Positions 53,067 through 62,292 are shown, numbered from the stretch's first letter. The stretch is 64,000 nt of DNA from Prevotellaceae bacterium UBA1746 (GCA_905369775.1 CAJPJR010000001.1:91900-155899); one strand, 5' to 3'. A program made the numbers and translations. Notes: generated by a model not told the origin, from the sequence alone.

Positions 53067-53921
53067 ATGCAAACCGCACTTTCCCCTGAAGAAATTGCCC
53101 ACTTGAGTGCACAATTGGCCACGCCCGACCCGAACATTCCGCAGGGTGAGGCCGACGATATCCAACCGGCGCGCATCGAAGAAGCCGTGGCGCTCTTCCG
53201 CGATCTCGTGTTTCCGGGATTTTTCACCGCCCGCCCCACCCTCGAATGCTTGTCTCAACTCTCGCGCATCCTCTATCGCCAAATTGAAGCCGCCCGCTGC
53301 GTGGTGGGCGAGACGTGTTGCGCCAAAGCGCTCACGCAGCAATTCATGCAGGCCATCCCTGCACTGAGAAACACGCTCGGACTCGACGTGCGCGCCATAT
53401 ATAATGGAGACCCCGCGGCGGCGAGCCACACCGAAGTGATCTTGTGCTACCCTTCTGTACAGGCGATCGTGCATTACCGCATGGCGCATGTTTTGCATCG
53501 CGCGGGGGTGCCGATCGTTCCGCGCATTATCAGCGAATTGGCGCATGCGCGCACCGGAATCGACATTCATCCCGGCGCAGAAATCGGACCTGAATTTGCC
53601 ATCGACCACGGCACGGGTGTCGTCATCGGGGCAACTTGTATCATCGGCCGCGGAGTTCGACTCTACCAGGGAGTGACGCTCGGCGCGCGCAGCTTCAAAA
53701 CCGCCGACGACGGCACTTTGCTGAATCTGCCCCGCCACCCGATCATAGAAGATGGCGTGGTGATCTACAGCAACGCGAGTGTGCTGGGGCGCATCACGGT
53801 GGGGCACGACACGGTGATCGGGGGTAACGTCTGGGTGACGCACTCGGTGCCGCCGCACTCGCGCGTTTTGCAGAGCAAAGTCACCCTGGGCACCGATTTC
53901 GACGGGGGCGCGGGCATTTGA
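53067..53921 (+). CDS. cysE: Serine O-acetyltransferase (EpsC type)
   Basis: Acetyl-CoA-dependent acetylation of serine, the committing step of cysteine synthesis. 284 aa. An N-terminal helical domain (about 1-150) is followed by a left-handed beta-helix of hexapeptide repeats with the hallmark HARTGIDIHPGAEIG, catalytic Asp/His region FAIDHGTGVVIGAT and YQGVTLGARSF. It ends GGAGI, with a terminal Ile, as in proteins whose C-terminus docks into CysK to form the cysteine synthase complex (inference). Divergent from cysK. Confidence 0.94.
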   Translation: MQTALSPEEIAHLSAQLATPDPNIPQGEADDIQPARIEEAVALFRDLVFPGFFTARPTLECLSQLSRILYRQIEAARCVVGETCCAKALTQQFMQAIPALRNTLGLDVRAIYNGDPAAASHTEVILCYPSVQAIVHYRMAHVLHRAGVPIVPRIISELAHARTGIDIHPGAEIGPEFAIDHGTGVVIGATCIIGRGVRLYQGVTLGARSFKTADDGTLLNLPRHPIIEDGVVIYSNASVLGRITVGHDTVIGGNVWVTHSVPPHSRVLQSKVTLGTDFDGGAGI

Positions 53922-54168
53922 ATCGGGCATCTTGTAACACGAAATGGGACGCAACGCCCGGCTGCGGGGCACTACGTAGAGCCGGCACGCGGCGATGAAA
54001 TGGGGCTTCCCGTGCGCACATGCTGATTCGCCCGCCGCACGGAAAAACGCCGATAAGGCGCTGCGCAATTCTTTCATTTTTCCACCCAACTTGCCGATTC
54101 CCTCACCACATGTAGGTATTTTTGGAAGAAAAATGCCGGTTGCTCCACATCGTATCGATTTGTTTTTC
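53922..54168. other. Spacer after cysE, no gene seen
   Basis: No terminator with a T-run and no gene are recognised. A frame runs open through it into the BACON-like lipoprotein but lacks any conserved sequence before the lipoprotein signal. Confidence 0.4.
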
Positions 54169-54176
54169 TATCTTTG
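54169..54176 (+). promoter_or_regulatory. -7 box for the BACON-like lipoprotein
   Basis: TATCTTTG matches TAnnTTTG; leader about 45 bases; no TTTG at -33. Confidence 0.5.
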
Positions 54177-54228
54177 CCGAAACCGATGGAATCTCCACCG
54201 GTGGAAGTTTAGCACTATATACGCACAC

Positions 54229-54684
54229 ATGAAGAAGATTTTCCAACTTATGCTCACGGTCATGCTGGTGATGACCGGTGTTTCGATGATTTCGTGCAAC
54301 AAGGAGGACGATGAGTCCAACAACGTTCCGCAAGCTGATCCGTCGGAACTGACATTCAACTGGGAATCGGGCACTCAACAAATTTCGGTCCGCCCTACAC
54401 AGGGAAAACAGATGACCAAAGAGTGGAAATTTGTCGAAGCTGTCAACCCGAAACTCCAGTCCCCCAACAATAAAGAGCGACTCCGCGTGGATTCGACCTC
54501 GACCCCCGGCGTGAAAATCTACAGTAACGAGTGGCTCATTCTGCGTGTTTCTGATTTGGGACGCCACATCGACGTGAATGTACTCCGCAATTCGTCGATT
54601 GCCTCGCGCTCCATCCAGATAACAGGCGAGTGTGACAACAATCGTTTCTCCTTCACCATCAATCAACGCGCGAAAGTCTATTGA
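54229..54684 (+). CDS. Small lipoprotein with BACON-like domain
   Basis: 151 aa. Lipoprotein signal (VMTGVSMISC, Cys23, followed by Asn-Lys-Glu-Asp, a charged stretch like those of surface-exposed Bacteroidetes lipoproteins). The mature domain, with LTFNWESGTQQISVRPT near its start and SFTINQRAK at its end, has the shape of a BACON beta-sandwich, found in Bacteroidetes carbohydrate-active and surface proteins. It is a single domain with no catalytic part. Its codon usage looks more AT-rich than neighbouring genes. ATG 54229 is chosen for the signal peptide. Followed by a strong bidirectional terminator. Confidence 0.75.
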   Translation: MKKIFQLMLTVMLVMTGVSMISCNKEDDESNNVPQADPSELTFNWESGTQQISVRPTQGKQMTKEWKFVEAVNPKLQSPNNKERLRVDSTSTPGVKIYSNEWLILRVSDLGRHIDVNVLRNSSIASRSIQITGECDNNRFSFTINQRAKVY

Positions 54685-54763
54685 TTTCATCGCACGATTT
54701 CTTTTTTCGCGGATGGTGGTTCCGGACTTTCCCGCCTGCGTTCCACTTCCGACCGCAAGGATA

Positions 54764-54810
54764 TAAAAAAATCCCCCTGCACTCAATCGAATGGTGCAGG
54801 GGGATTTTTT
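54764..54810. terminator. Bidirectional terminator between the lipoprotein gene and gyrB
   Basis: Arms ATCCCCCTGCA (54771-54781) and TGCAGGGGGAT (54795-54805), flanked by a run of A on the left and six T on the right. It serves both converging transcripts. Confidence 0.92.
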
Positions 54811-54858
54811 GTGACGCGTCACTTCCGACCCGAAAGTCGGTCGCTGTCGCCGGAAACA

Positions 54859-56844
54859 TTAAGCGTCGATGGTGGCATACTTGGCGTTGCGCTCGATGAA
54901 ATCGCGGCGCGGCTCCACATCGTCGCCCATTAGCATCGAAAAGACGTGGTCGGCTTCGGCGGCGTTCTCAATGGTCACGAGTTTCAGCATACGTGTCTCG
55001 GGATTCATGGTGGTGTCCCACAATTGGGTGGGGTTCATCTCACCGAGACCTTTGTAGCGTTGCAGTGTAATGGAGTTTTCTCCCTTCGTAGGATCGCCAT
55101 ATTGCGCGATGAATTCGTCCTTTTCGCGATCATTGTAGCAATATTCCTCCACTTTGCCCTTGCGGCAACGGTAAAGCGGGGGCATGGCGATGTACAAATG
55201 GTTTTCTCGAATCACTTGCGGGAAGTAACGATAGAAAAGCGTCATGATGAGCGTGGCAATGTGCTGTCCGTCGACATCGGCATCGGCCATGATCACAATT
55301 TTGTGGTAGCGCAATTTGTCGATATTGGCCTCTTTCGAGTCCACTTCTCCGCTCTCGCCTTCTTTTTGCACCCCGAAACGGATGCCCAGCGCCTGGATAA
55401 TGTTGTTCACCTCGTCGCTTTCGAAGGCTTTGTGCCACATGGCTTTCTCCACATTGAGGATCTTACCGCGCAAAGGCAGGATGGCTTGTGTGGCACGGCT
55501 GCGACCTTGCTTGGCAGAACCGCCGGCCGAATCACCCTCGACGAGGAAGAGTTCGCACTCCTCGGGCACGCGGCTCGAACAGTCGGCGAGTTTGCCGGGA
55601 AGTCCCCCGCCCGCCATCGGATTCTTGCGCTGAACCGTCTCGCGAGCCTTGCGGGCGGCGACACGCGCCGTGGCGGCGAGAATCACTTTGTCCACAATGA
55701 GCTTCGCTTCTTTGGGATGCTCTTCGAGATAGTTGGTCAAAGCTTCGCCGACAGCTTGGTTCACGGCGCCCATAACCTCGCTGTTGCCGAGTTTTGTCTT
55801 GGTTTGTCCTTCAAACTGGGGCTCCGAGACCTTGACACTGATGACTGCGGTGAGTCCTTCGCGGAAGTCTTCGCCGGTAATTTCGATCTTTGCTTTCTCG
55901 ATCTGCTTCTGTGCGGTGTCTTCGGCGTATTTTTTGAGCACACGCGTCACTGCGGCGCGGAAACCTGCGAGGTGTGTACCACCTTCTATCGTATTGATGT
56001 TGTTCACATACGAGTGAAGGTTCTCACTGTAGCTCGTATTGTAGACAATAGCCACCTCCACCGGGATGCCTTCCTTCTCGGTATTGATGTAAATCACGTC
56101 GGGAATGAGCGGCGTGCGCATGGAATCTTGGTAGCGCACGAACTCTCGCAGTCCACTCTCCGAGAAAAAGACTTCGCGGCGCGGGTTGCCATGTTCGTCC
56201 TCCTCGCGTTCGTCGGTCAAAGTAATGGTGAGTCCGGCATTCAAGAAAGCCAATTCGCGAAGGCGGTTGGCGAGGATGTCATATTTATATTCCGTGGTGG
56301 TGAAAATTTCGGGGTCGGGCCAGAACTGTTGGCGCGTACCTCGCAACGAAGTTTCGCCGACCACCTTCACAGGATAGAGGGGATGCCCCTTTTCATATTC
56401 CTGCTGATAGATTTTTCCGTCGCGAAACACCTGCGAAAGCATGTGGGTGGAGAGTGCGTTCACGCACGAAACGCCCACACCGTGCAGACCGCCGGACACT
56501 TTGTACGAACCCTTGTCGAACTTACCGCCGGCATGCAGCACCGTCATCACCACTTGCAGCGCACTCACGCCCTCTTTTTCGTGGATGTCGACGGGAATGC
56601 CACGACCGTTGTCCTGCACTACGATGGAACCGTCCTTGCAAATCGTCACTTCGATGTGGGTGCAATAGCCGGCCAAGGCTTCGTCGATGGAGTTATCCAC
56701 CGTTTCATAGACCAAATGGTGCAGGCCTTTCTCGCCAATGTCGCCGATGTACATCGCCGGACGCTTGCGAACGGCCTCCAAACCTTCGAGTACTTGGATA
56801 TTCGATGCGGAATAGCCCGCGGGTTTATGCTGTTGTTCTTCCAT
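54859..56844 (-). CDS. gyrB: DNA gyrase subunit B
   Basis: ATPase subunit of gyrase, which introduces negative supercoils; the counterpart of the topA product. 661 aa. GHKL ATPase motifs VRKRPAMYIG, DNSIDEALAG, DNGRGIPV and GGLHGVGVS; TOPRIM motifs EGDSAGGSAKQGR and DADVDGQHI; C-terminal GLGEMNPTQLWDTTM. The start is ATG 56844 (MEEQQ); the frame's extension to 56856 uses ATT. Promoter box at 56869-56900. gyrA is not in the window. Confidence 0.97.
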   Translation of the reverse strand: MEEQQHKPAGYSASNIQVLEGLEAVRKRPAMYIGDIGEKGLHHLVYETVDNSIDEALAGYCTHIEVTICKDGSIVVQDNGRGIPVDIHEKEGVSALQVVMTVLHAGGKFDKGSYKVSGGLHGVGVSCVNALSTHMLSQVFRDGKIYQQEYEKGHPLYPVKVVGETSLRGTRQQFWPDPEIFTTTEYKYDILANRLRELAFLNAGLTITLTDEREEDEHGNPRREVFFSESGLREFVRYQDSMRTPLIPDVIYINTEKEGIPVEVAIVYNTSYSENLHSYVNNINTIEGGTHLAGFRAAVTRVLKKYAEDTAQKQIEKAKIEITGEDFREGLTAVISVKVSEPQFEGQTKTKLGNSEVMGAVNQAVGEALTNYLEEHPKEAKLIVDKVILAATARVAARKARETVQRKNPMAGGGLPGKLADCSSRVPEECELFLVEGDSAGGSAKQGRSRATQAILPLRGKILNVEKAMWHKAFESDEVNNIIQALGIRFGVQKEGESGEVDSKEANIDKLRYHKIVIMADADVDGQHIATLIMTLFYRYFPQVIRENHLYIAMPPLYRCRKGKVEEYCYNDREKDEFIAQYGDPTKGENSITLQRYKGLGEMNPTQLWDTTMNPETRMLKLVTIENAAEADHVFSMLMGDDVEPRRDFIERNAKYATIDA

Positions 56845-56868
56845 GCGGATTGTCAATTATATTGGAAG

Positions 56869-56900
56869 CAAAGATACATCTTTATTTCGGATTGGCCAAT
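56869..56900 (-). promoter_or_regulatory. gyrB promoter
   Basis: On the minus strand: ATTG at 56900-56897 (one mismatch to TTTG), a 20-base spacer, TATCTTTG at 56876-56869; leader about 18 bases. The -33 box lies within the 3' end of the PepSY gene. Confidence 0.7.
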
Positions 56901-58498
56901 TTATGCCGCTTGAACACACGACGATAGACCACAAACCCCGATATCACCACACTGAGCAAGAACAAACCGGAAAGAAAGATGAAAAGTTGCACGAGCAGTG
57001 TGGGCAAAAAGGTGTAGATGCGGCCGGTGTGCACCTCGAGCGCCAAGCGCCAGAGCGACATCCGATTGGATGCGGGCGAAACGGCCGACGACTGCGCCGG
57101 CATGGGCGCAGCGGCAGAAGCGCCGGTCGACCCGTCGCGCGTCGGCGCCTTGTAGGCGATCGCTACGGGGAATTCTGCACCGCGATTGTAGTCGAACACC
57201 ACGGCACGCACGCCGAGGTCGGTGCTGTAGCCCGAAACGGAATAGGTGAAATCGGGCATGCCGGCTCGCTTCGGCGCCACATAACTACAGCAACGCATCA
57301 GGTCGTAACACTCGCCCGTGGCGCGATTCCATCGATACAAGCCGGCAAACGACCCCACCGTCCACTCATCGCGATTCTCCTGTCGGAGCACGTTGGGGCC
57401 CATGAAGCCGGTTGGGGGCTCGTGGCGGAGGCGGTGAGGAGGCAACGCGAGTGATGGAGTGGCGTAGAAGCCGTGAGCGGTGTAGAAAAGCCATTCGCCG
57501 CGGGCCGTATCGCGACGCACCATTCGCAGTTCGTCCCACCAAGCGTTGGGCACGTCCTCGACGGTGTGGGGAACGGGGCGATGTGTGCCGCCGGCCACCA
57601 GAATGAGCAGCGGCGGGCGGAGAAACATGCCCGAAAGCGTGAGCACGAATACAAATACCAGCGTGCCGACGCCAATGCGATTGTGCCAACGCAAAGAGAG
57701 GAACGTAAACCGATTGGCCGCTCGCCGACGTTGGATTTTCCAACGCCGAACCAGTCGCGGCATGAAGGTGAGAATCAGTCCCGTGATGCAGAGCGCCAAC
57801 AAGCAGAGCGCCAAGGCATCGACTGCAAAACGACCGATTTCACCGAAAAGCTCGCCACTGTGCAAGCGCCAAATTGTGCGGAGGGTGAAGCGCCCGGGAG
57901 CTCCTTCGGTGGGCGCGGGGAGTTCGCTGCGCGTGAAGCGGGCGTAGGGCGCAGTGGCGGTGTAAACGGCCGAACGGCTCAGCACCACGAGGGTGTCTCC
58001 GGCCACAGCGGCCGAAACAAAACGATCGTCGTGCCCCAGGGCAGGGGTGGCGATCTGCCAACGCGAGGCGGCGGGACGCAACACGTAGACTTCGTAAGGA
58101 CTCACCGCGAAAACCTCCCCGCCGGGCAGCCGAACGGCGTCGCCGAAGGAGCGATTTTCGGCCCCTGCGCGCAGCCCCTCGTTGAAAGGACGGATGTGCT
58201 CGCCACGTGCGTCAGAAAGAAAAAGGCCGTTTTCACCGTAGAGCAAGATGCAATCGGCCGACAGCGGCAGCGTGCCGCGCACCGTGCCTTGATTCCAGTT
58301 GTGGAGCCGATAGGAAGGCGGGAGATAGGCGCGCGGAACATCCACACCGCGCAGCGCTTCGCGGTGATTGAGCACAAGCCCCGAGAGGAGAAACGGAATG
58401 AGAAAGCAGGAGAAAAACAATCCGCCCCACTTGTGCCAGCGACGCCAACGGCGGACGCGGCTCACGGTGCGGACGGGAGGACCGGAAGGAGAAGACAT
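56882..58498 (-). CDS. PepSY-associated transmembrane protein
   Basis: 538 aa inner-membrane protein. After a basic N-terminus comes the first helix (KWGGLFFSCFLIPFLLSGLVLN, shown here in part: GGLFFSCFLIPFLLSG), a large periplasmic beta-propeller-like region (about 50-240), helices at about 250 and 295, a second periplasmic region, and a last helix pair (LLVQLFIFLSGLFLLSVVISG). The pattern and the W-H-K-W-G start fit the PepSY_TM family, whose members include iron-uptake-associated reductases, but heme-ligand histidines are few. Function unknown. ATG 58498 is supported by the helix position; the open frame to 58579 is not conserved. Confidence 0.75.
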   Translation of the reverse strand: MSSPSGPPVRTVSRVRRWRRWHKWGGLFFSCFLIPFLLSGLVLNHREALRGVDVPRAYLPPSYRLHNWNQGTVRGTLPLSADCILLYGENGLFLSDARGEHIRPFNEGLRAGAENRSFGDAVRLPGGEVFAVSPYEVYVLRPAASRWQIATPALGHDDRFVSAAVAGDTLVVLSRSAVYTATAPYARFTRSELPAPTEGAPGRFTLRTIWRLHSGELFGEIGRFAVDALALCLLALCITGLILTFMPRLVRRWKIQRRRAANRFTFLSLRWHNRIGVGTLVFVFVLTLSGMFLRPPLLILVAGGTHRPVPHTVEDVPNAWWDELRMVRRDTARGEWLFYTAHGFYATPSLALPPHRLRHEPPTGFMGPNVLRQENRDEWTVGSFAGLYRWNRATGECYDLMRCCSYVAPKRAGMPDFTYSVSGYSTDLGVRAVVFDYNRGAEFPVAIAYKAPTRDGSTGASAAAPMPAQSSAVSPASNRMSLWRLALEVHTGRIYTFLPTLLVQLFIFLSGLFLLSVVISGFVVYRRVFKRHKLANPK

Positions 58499-58566
58499 AA
58501 GCAGGAAATGGCCCCATCGGGCACAGCCCGGAGGCTTCTTATCGATGAAAAAGGAGGAGTGTTCGA

Positions 58567-58574
58567 CAAAGATA
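58567..58574 (-). promoter_or_regulatory. -7 box for the PepSY gene
   Basis: TATCTTTG on the minus strand; leader about 60 bases; no -33 match. Confidence 0.45.
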
Positions 58575-58671
58575 CACATTTATCGTCATGCAGGGCACAC
58601 GCGATTCGGCTTTTTCGCCAACCGAAACGAGCGCTCTCCCGGGGTTCATCGATGGATTCGGCGAGAAGAGC

Positions 58672-58776
58672 GAAAACAGACCGAAAAAGGCGAATGAAAA
58701 CGCGGAGGGTTCGGCGCAAAACGCGGGGCTTTCGACCAAAATTCTCCGCTTTTTTTCGGAAAGTTCCCCGCTTTTG
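58672..58776. repeat. 21-bp phased intergenic repeat, locus R9 (about 5 units)
   Basis: Units start at 58672, 58693, 58714, 58735 and 58756. On the minus strand two read CAAAAGCGGGGAACTTTCCG and AAAAAAGCGGAGAATTTTGG, close to the best unit of R1 56 kb away. It lies between the divergent PepSY and WYL genes; the rest of 58499-58973 holds only the two -7 boxes. Confidence 0.7.
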
Positions 58777-58959
58777 CTCCGTACACGGCGACCGAGCGAT
58801 CCGAAAGCGAGTGAAAACGAGTGCACACTGCCGACGAGGGGAGAAGAAATGCCTACAACGCCACGCCCAAGCCGCGATTTCATCGGCAGACCTCGGCGAA
58901 ACGAAGAGTCATACCCCATATTTTGACAACTACACTAAGCACATCCCGTTATTTATTTG

Positions 58960-58967
58960 TAGATTTG
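58960..58967 (+). promoter_or_regulatory. -7 box directly in front of the WYL gene
   Basis: TAGATTTG ends seven bases before the ATG at 58974, so the transcript would have almost no leader. No -33 match. Confidence 0.45.
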
Positions 58968-58973
58968 CACACC

Positions 58974-59903
58974 ATGACAGACCACGATCCTCTGGCGCTC
59001 CAACTGAAACTCATCGAAGTCCTGGCCGAAGGCAGCTACCTTGACGTGCCTCGGCTGGCAGCGCGCACCGGCATGCATTCTCGCCGCATCTATCGTCTTT
59101 TAGAGAAGTTTCCTCGGCTCGGGCTCCCGCTCGAAAAGTCGGGGCATGCCTATCGTCTGTCGCCCGACGCCCCGTTTTTGCTCCGCGTGTCGGAGCAGTT
59201 GCACTTTCGCCCCGATGAGTTGCAAACCTTGGCCGAGGTGCTCGAAAGCGCCACCGACTCGTCGACCCCTGTGCGCCTCTTGCGCGACAAGCTCCACCGC
59301 CTGCGCAACGACCATGTGCTGGTGCCCGACGAGGCCGACCCGCGCACGGGGCAAAACATTCGCCACATTTTCGAAGCCATCCGCCAAGAACGCACCGTGG
59401 TGCTCAAATCCTATCTCTCGGCCAGCGGGCAAAACATTGTGGACCGCGTGGTCGAACCCTATCTTTTCCTGCCGGGCAACCGCGACGTGCGATGCTACGA
59501 AATCCAATCGGGGTGCAACAAAACATTCAACCTGGCGCGCGTGGAATCGGTCGAACTGCTCGATTTGAACTGGAGTCATCGAGCGCAACACGACACAGAT
59601 TTCGTCGACTTGTTCCACTTTGCCGGGGCTTCGCGCACCCAAGTTTGTCTGCGCTTGGGTTATTTGAGCCGGAGCGTATTGCTCGATGAGCATCCACGCG
59701 CCGCCAAATTCCTCACGGCCGAGGGCAATGGCAAATGGCGCTTCGAGGCGGAATTTTGTTCGATGCGGGGAATCGGCCGATTTGTGATGAGTATGCCCGC
59801 CGATATCGAAGTGATCGATTCGCCCGAACTGATTGACTACCTAAAAAAACAAGTGCGCACGGCCCTAAACAAATGGGGTGCGACCGATGAATCCGATTCT
59901 TAA
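58974..59903 (+). CDS. WYL-domain helix-turn-helix regulator
   Basis: 309 aa. An N-terminal winged HTH (about 8-60; SYLDVPRLAARTGMHSRRIYR is the recognition region, split as SYLDVPRLAARTG then MHSRRIYR) is followed by a WYL domain (about 125-220), with strands VVLKSYLSA, VVEPYLFLPGNRDVRCYE and a C-terminal WCX-like extension. WYL proteins sense nucleotides or nucleic acids and control transcription, often in stress or DNA-damage responses; the target is unknown here. ATG 58974 is preferred; the open frame reaches 58821 only through repeat-flanking sequence. The GH20 gene begins 15 bases downstream, implying an operon. Confidence 0.82.
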   Translation: MTDHDPLALQLKLIEVLAEGSYLDVPRLAARTGMHSRRIYRLLEKFPRLGLPLEKSGHAYRLSPDAPFLLRVSEQLHFRPDELQTLAEVLESATDSSTPVRLLRDKLHRLRNDHVLVPDEADPRTGQNIRHIFEAIRQERTVVLKSYLSASGQNIVDRVVEPYLFLPGNRDVRCYEIQSGCNKTFNLARVESVELLDLNWSHRAQHDTDFVDLFHFAGASRTQVCLRLGYLSRSVLLDEHPRAAKFLTAEGNGKWRFEAEFCSMRGIGRFVMSMPADIEVIDSPELIDYLKKQVRTALNKWGATDESDS

Positions 59904-59918
59904 AACCCAACACCATCC

Positions 59919-62276
59919 ATGAACCGAAAACTACTCCTCCTGCCGGTCTGCTTTTTGTTCTTGTCGGCAGCGGCTCAAAAGGCCGATTTCAACGTTGTGC
60001 CCCTTCCGCGAGAAATCACCTCGCAACCGGGTGCGACGCCCTTCGTGATAGACCGAAACACTGCCATCGTCGAAGGACGAACGGCGGGAGAGCAACGCAA
60101 CGCGCGCTTCTTGCAACAATATATATTGGAGCGCATCGGCTGGCAGCTCCCCATCGTCCGCAACGCGAAGGGACGCAACAGCATCGCCGTGCGCACCCTT
60201 GCCGCCGACAAGGAGGCCGCTCGCGAAGGCTATCGGCTCGAGGTGGACGCGAAGCAGATTCGCATCGAAGGCAACGACGATGCCGGGGCGTTCTACGGCA
60301 TTCAGACGCTGCGCAAGGCACTGCCCCATCTTTCCGAGGGACAAAAAGGGAAAACACCCGTCACTGTTCCCGCTACCCGCGTGAGCGATGCACCGCGCTT
60401 CGGCTATCGCGGCATGGAACTCGATGTGGCGCGCCATTTCGTCGCGCCCGACAGCGTGAAACGCTTCATCGATCTGCTGGCGCTCCACAACATCAACCGG
60501 TTCCACTGGCACCTGACCGACGACCAGGGCTGGCGCATTGAAATTAAGCGCTACCCCCGCCTCACCACTGTGGGCAGCCGACGCGCGCAAACCGTGATCG
60601 GTCATAACACCGGCAAATACGACGGTCGCCCTCACGGCGGATTTTACACGCAGGAGCAGTGTCGCGACATCGTGCGCTACGCCGCGGAACGAAACATCAC
60701 GGTAATCCCCGAAATCGACCTGCCGGGACACATGGTCGCGGCCTTGGCGGCCTATCCCGAGCTGGGATGCACCGGCGGCCCCTACGAGGTGCGCCAATTC
60801 TGGGGCGTGGCCGACGATGTGCTCTGTGCCGGCAACCCGAAAACCTACGAATTCATCGACAATGTGCTCGACGAGGTGACTAAAATCTTCCCCTCCACCT
60901 ATATACACATCGGGGGTGACGAATGTCCCAAGGACCGTTGGAAGCAATGTCCCAAGTGTCAGACCTTCATCCGGGAACACCATCTGGAAGCCGAGGGCGG
61001 ACACACGGCCGAGGAGCGTTTGCAGAGCTATGTGATCCGACATGCGAGCGAACACCTCGCGCAACGCGGTCGCCGCATCATCGGGTGGGACGAGATTCTC
61101 GAAGGCGGACTCGCGCCGGGGGCGACAGTCATGTCGTGGCGCGGAGAAAAGGGGGGCATCGAAGCGGCCAAGAGCGGACACGATGCCATCATGACGCCGA
61201 ACTCCTACCTCTATTTTGACTACTATCAGTCGAAAAACACCGCCGAAGAGCCCGAAGCCATCGGCGGATACCTCCCGTTGGAGCGCGTATATGCCTACGA
61301 ACCCATCCCCAACGGGACGGACGAGGCGACGGCGCGCCATTTCATCGGCGTACAGGCCAACATTTGGACGGAATATATCCCCACCTTCCGCGGAGTGGAG
61401 TACATGGCGCTGCCGCGTGCGGCCGCTTTGGCCGAAATCCAGTGGCGTCCGCGCGGTGTGCGCAACTATCAGGAATTCCTCGGCCGCTTGCCCCGGCTCT
61501 TCTCCTTATATAAAGAGCAGGGCTACAACTTCGCTCGACATTTCTACGATTTGCACACCGACTACACCTTGGTGCCGGACAGCGGCGTGAAGGTGACGCT
61601 CTCCACTGTGGACGATGCGGCCATTCGCTACACCCTCGACGGCAGTGAGCCCACGATCCATTCGAAGGTCTACACTGCCCCGTTCTTGGTGCGCCAAGAT
61701 GCACAATTCCGTGCGGCGGCTTTCCGAACCGCGCCCACTGTGGTGGGTAAAATCGTGAACCGCAGCCACATTGAGCGTGAAGATTTCCATTTCAACAAGG
61801 CCACGGCACGCCCCATCACCCTGTTGCAGGGTGCGAACGCGCAATATAAATTTGCCGGTGCGCAAACACTCGTCGACGGCCTGCGCGCCACGAACACCAA
61901 CCACCAATCGGGACGCTGGATCGGCTTTTATACCGAGGACATGGAAGCGGTGATCGATCTCGGACACGAAACGCCCATCGACGAAGTGGCCTTCAATACC
62001 TGCGTGGAAAAGGGCAGTTGGATCTACGATGCGCGCCATATAGATATTGCCGTGTCGGACGACGGGAAACAGTGGACCACCGTGGCCGAACGCGACTTGC
62101 CTGCGCTCACCGAAGCCAACCGCAACGGCATCACCCGCCACACGCTCAACTTCCCCCGCTGCTCCACACGCTTTGTCAAGGTGCACGCTGTGCCCGAACA
62201 CCGTATTCCCGAATGGCACACGGGAGCTGCAGGAAATCGCGCCTTCCTTTTCGTCGATGAAATCGAGGTAAAATAA
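59919..62276 (+). CDS. Secreted beta-N-acetylhexosaminidase (GH20)
   Basis: 785 aa. Signal peptide cut near SAAAQ. GH20b-type N-terminal domain (about 25-160), GH20 TIM barrel (about 165-510) with FHWHLTDDQGWRIEIKRYP and the catalytic pair Asp334-Glu335 in HIGGDECPKD, then a chitobiase-like C-terminal domain (about 545-600, IRYTLDGSEPT) and an F5/8-type carbohydrate-binding domain (about 640-785). It removes terminal GlcNAc/GalNAc from host glycans or peptidoglycan fragments. No T9SS C-terminus, so periplasmic location is likely. In an operon with the WYL regulator. Confidence 0.94.
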   Translation: MNRKLLLLPVCFLFLSAAAQKADFNVVPLPREITSQPGATPFVIDRNTAIVEGRTAGEQRNARFLQQYILERIGWQLPIVRNAKGRNSIAVRTLAADKEAAREGYRLEVDAKQIRIEGNDDAGAFYGIQTLRKALPHLSEGQKGKTPVTVPATRVSDAPRFGYRGMELDVARHFVAPDSVKRFIDLLALHNINRFHWHLTDDQGWRIEIKRYPRLTTVGSRRAQTVIGHNTGKYDGRPHGGFYTQEQCRDIVRYAAERNITVIPEIDLPGHMVAALAAYPELGCTGGPYEVRQFWGVADDVLCAGNPKTYEFIDNVLDEVTKIFPSTYIHIGGDECPKDRWKQCPKCQTFIREHHLEAEGGHTAEERLQSYVIRHASEHLAQRGRRIIGWDEILEGGLAPGATVMSWRGEKGGIEAAKSGHDAIMTPNSYLYFDYYQSKNTAEEPEAIGGYLPLERVYAYEPIPNGTDEATARHFIGVQANIWTEYIPTFRGVEYMALPRAAALAEIQWRPRGVRNYQEFLGRLPRLFSLYKEQGYNFARHFYDLHTDYTLVPDSGVKVTLSTVDDAAIRYTLDGSEPTIHSKVYTAPFLVRQDAQFRAAAFRTAPTVVGKIVNRSHIEREDFHFNKATARPITLLQGANAQYKFAGAQTLVDGLRATNTNHQSGRWIGFYTEDMEAVIDLGHETPIDEVAFNTCVEKGSWIYDARHIDIAVSDDGKQWTTVAERDLPALTEANRNGITRHTLNFPRCSTRFVKVHAVPEHRIPEWHTGAAGNRAFLFVDEIEVK

Positions 62277-62292
62277 GTTTTCTGCACCAAGT

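Noticed and set aside
54946..56913. 655-codon open frame antisense to gyrB
   Set aside because: Shadow frame; all GyrB motifs are on the minus strand.
58539..58919. Small minus-strand protein with heptad repeats
   Set aside because: The heptads are the in-frame reading of the 21-bp repeat; no start context or homologue is evident.
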